NCBI GenBank assembly: GCA_035705495.1
Contig: DASSWB010000042.1
Span: 47,855 to 111,854, forward strand
DNA length: 64,000 nt
Source of the DNA: DASSWB01 sp035705495
Lineage (GTDB): Bacteria; Bacteroidota; Bacteroidia; Flavobacteriales; Flavobacteriaceae
Direction of reading: 5' to 3'
The notes under the pieces were generated by a model that saw only the letters and a program-made list of their open reading frames with translations, was not told the origin of the DNA and searched no databases. How positions within the stretch are numbered: the stretch's first letter is position 1; every line of letters begins with the position of its first letter. This document shows, piece after piece, positions 60,993-64,000 of the stretch. A program made the position numbers and the translations under genes.

Positions 60993-61592
60993 TTAAATAG
61001 CCAACTCAAGTTGTTCGGGCAGTAATTTAAAACTTTTGCGGTGGTAAATCGTGGTTCCATATTTTTTAATTGCCTCGCGGTGCTCCGAAGTGGGATAACC
61101 CTTATTTTGCTTCCAATTGTACATCGGGAATTCCTCATGTATCTGTTCCATATAAGCATCCCGATAAGTTTTTGCCAATACCGAGGCCGCAGCAATGCTC
61201 AAAAACTCGGCGTCTCCTTTGATGATACACTGATGCGGAACGTTTTCGTAGTTTTTAAATCGATTGCCGTCGACTAAAATGTGCTCCGGACATTCTTTCA
61301 ATTGTTTGATCGACTCGTGCATCGCAAGGATTGAAGCATTCAGAATATTGATCTCGTCAATTTTTTCCATAAAAACATGAGAAACCGCAAAACAAATGGC
61401 TTGTTCTTCAACTACATTCCGCAGTAAGTTCCTCATGTTCTTGTTTAGTTGTTTTGAATCATTGAGCAGTGCGTTTTCAAAAGTATCTGGTAAGATGACA
61501 GCTGCTGCAGTTACAGGTCCCGCCAAGCAACCCCGACCCGCTTCGTCGGTTCCGCACTCTTTCAGATGATTATGGAATTTGAGTTTTAACAC
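60993..61592 (-). CDS. rnhB: Ribonuclease HII
   Basis: A 199-residue RNase HII, which removes ribonucleotides from DNA and RNA from hybrids. The metal-binding signature CGTDEAGRGCLAGPV is near the start (Asp, Glu), with LVDGNRF (Asp) mid-protein and KGDAEFLSIAAASVLAKTYRD (Asp) after it. The start is GTG at 61592. It leads into the lipoprotein gene with a 10-base gap. Confidence 0.95.
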   Translation of the reverse strand: MLKLKFHNHLKECGTDEAGRGCLAGPVTAAAVILPDTFENALLNDSKQLNKNMRNLLRNVVEEQAICFAVSHVFMEKIDEINILNASILAMHESIKQLKECPEHILVDGNRFKNYENVPHQCIIKGDAEFLSIAAASVLAKTYRDAYMEQIHEEFPMYNWKQNKGYPTSEHREAIKKYGTTIYHRKSFKLLPEQLELAI

Positions 61593-61740
61593 CTTGCGAA
61601 AATAATATTTTCTCTGTGGATTTTCCAGAATTTCGATGTTAATGTTGGGGAACAGAAAAATCAGATAAAGAATGATTGCGCCCCGATTTCTAATTTTATA
61701 AAAACAAAAAACTTACTTCCCTTTTCTAATCCGTATTAAT

Positions 61741-61748
61741 TACTTTTG
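61741..61748 (+). promoter_or_regulatory. Likely -7 box of the porin gene
   Basis: TACTTTTG matches TAnnTTTG 21 bases before the ATG. No clear TTTG -33 element is at the proper distance. Confidence 0.4.
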
Positions 61749-61768
61749 TACGGCTATTAAAAATTGAA

Positions 61769-63712
61769 ATGCACAGAGTTTTATTTTTCTTGCTTCTACT
61801 AACACTGCCAATCTTTGTTTGTGCTCAAACCGTACGTCCTACACGTTCAATAGGAGTTGATGGCAATATAATGGATGAAGGTCCTTCAAAACCTGGCGTG
61901 ATTTCCAAGAAAGATAAACCCAGCATTACCGCGTATAAAATAATTACGGTCAATAAAGACACAACTTTTGTTGACACAACGCTCCATATATATAAGGACT
62001 ACAAATTCAATTATTTAAGAAAAGATAATTTTGAACTGCTTCCTTTTTCCAACGTCGGACCAAAATACAATCAGTTGAGTTACAGTTTTGATGATAAATT
62101 TTCGCCAATAGGAGGGTTTGGTGCAGAATCAAAGCATACCAATTTTTATGAGGCAGATGATATTTTTTATTATCACGTTCCAACACCCTTAACCGAACTA
62201 TATTTCAAAACAGCCGTTGAACAAGGACAACAGCTTGATGCGTTTTTTACCACGAATGTCAAACGGAATTTCAATTTTTCGATTGCTTATAAAGGAGTTC
62301 GTTCGTTGGGGAATTATAAAAGATCATTGACCAGTTCGGGAAATTTTCGATCTACGGTCAATTATCATACTTTAAATAAAAGGTATCAACTAAAAATGCA
62401 TTTTGTTTCCCAAGATATCCTCACACAAGAAAGCGGCGGATTAACAGCTGGGGCAATTCAGCAATATCTAGAAGATTCGGAAGAGGTTGGTGATCGTTCA
62501 CTTCTGGAAGTAAATTTAACGGGAGCAGAAAATGTTTTAAAGGGAAAACGATTTTATCTCAACCAAGTTTATCAAATATCCAAAAGTGATTCACTATCAC
62601 GAAATTCACTGACGGTAGGACACATTTTGAATTTTTCAGATAAAAAATATCTTTTCCAACAAACAACGCCTTCGCCACTATTAGGTCCATCTTTTCAAGA
62701 AAACAATTTAAGGGATGAAGTGAAAAGGGAGGATGTTTATAATGAAGTTTTTGTGGGATTAAAAAATAAAAGCCTGGGCGAACTTAGATTGGATGCCGGT
62801 CTCACCAATTACAATTACGGATATAATTCCATTATTCATTTTGAAACCGAAACAATCCCAAACCGTTTGATTGGTGAAACCGTTTCGGTGGGCGCCCAAT
62901 ACACCAACAATTTTGCGGGTTTTGATATAGAACTGAGTTCTAAAGCCAATATTTTGGGTGATGTGCAAGGAAATTTTCTGGGCGGTCAGGTTTCCTATAC
63001 TTTAAATGAAAATAATGCAGTCGCCGTAAAGCTGCAAACAAAAAGCGAACAACCAAATTTTAATTTCTTGTTGTACCAAAGCGACTATATAAACTATAAT
63101 TGGAACACACATTTTAAAAATGAAAAAACCAATTTATTGTCGGCGCAACTTGAATCAAAAAACATAGCGAATCTGGAGCTGAGTTTTGGCCAGATCAACG
63201 ACTACGCGTATTTTGCCCTCAATCAGGATTCATTGGTCAATCCGTATCAGTCTGGCGAACAAGTAGAATTTGTCAAGATGAAGGCAAGTAGGCAGTTCGA
63301 ATTCGGAAAATTTGCTTTAGACAATACCTTATTATATCAAAAAGTCCTCAAGGCAGACGATGTTCTAAATATGCCCCAATTTGTGACCCGTAATACTTTT
63401 TATTATCAAGATCATTGGTTCAAAAAGGCACTTTTCTTACAAACTGGTTTCACCTTTAAATATTTTTCCAACTATCGCATGAATGGTTATGATCCGGTTT
63501 TGTCCGAATTTTATGTTCAAAACCATACAGAATTCGAAGGTTTTCCCATGCTCGATTTTTTCTTTAATGCTAAAATCAAACAAACAAGGATATTTTTCAA
63601 ATTGGAAAATCTGGACGACGCGCTTCTGGGCAACGACAATTTCTCTGCACCATCTTATCCACACCGGGATTTCACGATCCGTTTTGGACTGGTGTGGAAT
63701 TTCTTTCTCTAA
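61769..63712 (+). CDS. Putative porin family outer-membrane protein
   Basis: A 647-residue protein with a signal peptide (residues 1-20, ending VCAQ), an N-terminal periplasmic region (about 20-85), then a long run of amphipathic beta strands with aromatic ends (LPFSNVGPKYNQLSYSFDD; FYYHVPTPLTELYFKTAVEQG), ending RFGLVWNFFL with a terminal aromatic/hydrophobic residue, as is usual for outer-membrane barrels. It fits the Bacteroidota 'putative porin' family. The substrate is unknown. It is divergent from rnhB and followed at once by a dispersed repeat. Confidence 0.82.
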   Translation: MHRVLFFLLLLTLPIFVCAQTVRPTRSIGVDGNIMDEGPSKPGVISKKDKPSITAYKIITVNKDTTFVDTTLHIYKDYKFNYLRKDNFELLPFSNVGPKYNQLSYSFDDKFSPIGGFGAESKHTNFYEADDIFYYHVPTPLTELYFKTAVEQGQQLDAFFTTNVKRNFNFSIAYKGVRSLGNYKRSLTSSGNFRSTVNYHTLNKRYQLKMHFVSQDILTQESGGLTAGAIQQYLEDSEEVGDRSLLEVNLTGAENVLKGKRFYLNQVYQISKSDSLSRNSLTVGHILNFSDKKYLFQQTTPSPLLGPSFQENNLRDEVKREDVYNEVFVGLKNKSLGELRLDAGLTNYNYGYNSIIHFETETIPNRLIGETVSVGAQYTNNFAGFDIELSSKANILGDVQGNFLGGQVSYTLNENNAVAVKLQTKSEQPNFNFLLYQSDYINYNWNTHFKNEKTNLLSAQLESKNIANLELSFGQINDYAYFALNQDSLVNPYQSGEQVEFVKMKASRQFEFGKFALDNTLLYQKVLKADDVLNMPQFVTRNTFYYQDHWFKKALFLQTGFTFKYFSNYRMNGYDPVLSEFYVQNHTEFEGFPMLDFFFNAKIKQTRIFFKLENLDDALLGNDNFSAPSYPHRDFTIRFGLVWNFFL

Positions 63713-63716
63713 TTAC

Positions 63717-63813
63717 TTGGGCGTTCCCTTCGGGCCGGGCTTTCGCTACTCGCTTTTTCATTTCGGAAAAAAGAAATGAAAAGAGCTCAAACACGCCGCT
63801 CAATCCCTAACGC
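63717..63813 (+). repeat. Dispersed flavobacterial-type intergenic repeat, copy 2
   Basis: It starts TTGGGCGTTCCC and ends CAATCCCTAACGC, with CGGGCCGGGCTTTCGCTAC inside, and includes a run with TTTTTCATTTC and GAAATGAAAA that forms a hairpin. It shares ends with 39700-39809 but differs in the middle. Confidence 0.72.
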
Positions 63814-64000
63814 AAAAAGTCAAAAAGTTAAAAAGTTGAAAGAGAAAAGAGGAAAAGAAGGAAAGAGGCTCAACCTCAAACCCCAACCACCCGCAACCAG
63901 CAACCCGCAACTTTCCCAAACCCCAATCCCAAACAACCGTTCCCTAATCCCCAATCCCACAACCGTTTAAAACAGCGGTTTTGTTAAATGTGAAAAAAAC
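63814..64000. other. Low-complexity tail
   Basis: Purine-rich then C/A-rich sequence (AACCCCAACC, CAACCAGCAACCCGCAAC and similar) with no credible gene. A short open frame here has only the composition of the repeat. This type of C/A-rich spacer often follows dispersed repeats in flavobacterial genomes. Confidence 0.6.

Noticed and set aside
60983..61195. An N-terminal extension of the large lipoprotein
   Set aside because: It would overlap rnhB and place the lipoprotein signal in the middle of the protein. The ATG at 60982 is clearly the start.
63776..63970. A short plus-strand frame at the right end
   Set aside because: It reads through a dispersed repeat and C/A-rich spacer; the product is only low-complexity residues.
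1..64000. CRISPR arrays, rRNA genes, complete insertion sequences
   Set aside because: No regularly spaced repeats, no rRNA-like stretches and no intact transposase gene were seen on either strand.

Overview
The window reads as chromosomal DNA of a Flavobacteriaceae-type Bacteroidota. Signs are the housekeeping genes (lysS, lipB, rnhB, a 'putative porin' family protein), two GH92 mannosidases with a FucP-type sugar symporter, promoter boxes of the Bacteroidota form TTTG-N20-TAnnTTTG, no obvious Shine-Dalgarno sites, AT-rich DNA, and two copies of a dispersed intergenic repeat with ends TTGGGCGTTCCC and CAATCCCTAACGC. The genus cannot be fixed from this sequence alone.

Layout. (1) 1-588: the 5' part of an unknown gene leaving the window on the minus strand. 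(2) 1462-7552: a four-gene Wadjet (JetABCD) anti-plasmid cassette with overlapping genes, bracketed by two loosely similar, structured non-coding stretches. (3) 8258-8383: a conserved-looking 41-codon basic protein. (4) 8460-37982: a large secretion and polymorphic-toxin island. A type II secretion/type IV pilus-like machine is split into two complementary, opposite arms. The minus arm (8460-13191) has GspF, two minor pseudopilins, a GspK-like protein, a GspC/PilP-like protein and two lipoproteins. The plus arm (23108-29308) has a GspG-like pilin, a minimal prepilin peptidase, GspE, a GspD secretin, and GspL/PilN- and GspM/PilO-like proteins. Between and beyond the arms lie two two-protein YD/Rhs toxin cassettes, both on the minus strand. 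Cassette 1 (14648-22925) ends in a Tox-REase-5-like nuclease with an Imm52-like cytoplasmic immunity protein. Cassette 2 (30151-37982) ends in a JAB-like metallopeptidase with a lipoprotein that may be its immunity protein.

A decayed direct duplication (13281-14100 and 29012-29870) precedes each toxin cassette. Each copy holds the tail of the GspM gene joined to an antisense, truncated primase/helicase-like gene. This suggests that a unit of toxin cassette plus plus-arm once existed in tandem and then decayed. The working hypothesis is that the T2SS-like machine exports the signal-peptide-bearing Rhs proteins across the outer membrane.

(5) 37983-39952: gene remnants, a terminator and a dispersed repeat. 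(6) 39953-46019: a sugar locus with GH92, FucP-like symporter, and a second GH92 broken by one missing base. (7) 46112-55176: a copper/silver-type resistance operon with a HYC_CC_PP-like protein, CusA, CusC, CusB, an embedded two-TM K+ channel, a DUF3347 lipoprotein and a 16-Cys copper-storage protein, interrupted by REP-like palindromes between cusA and cusC. (8) 55291-63712: housekeeping genes lysS, a Pmp3-type peptide, lipB, a large lipoprotein, rnhB and a putative porin. No rRNA, tRNA, CRISPR array or complete insertion sequence was recognised.
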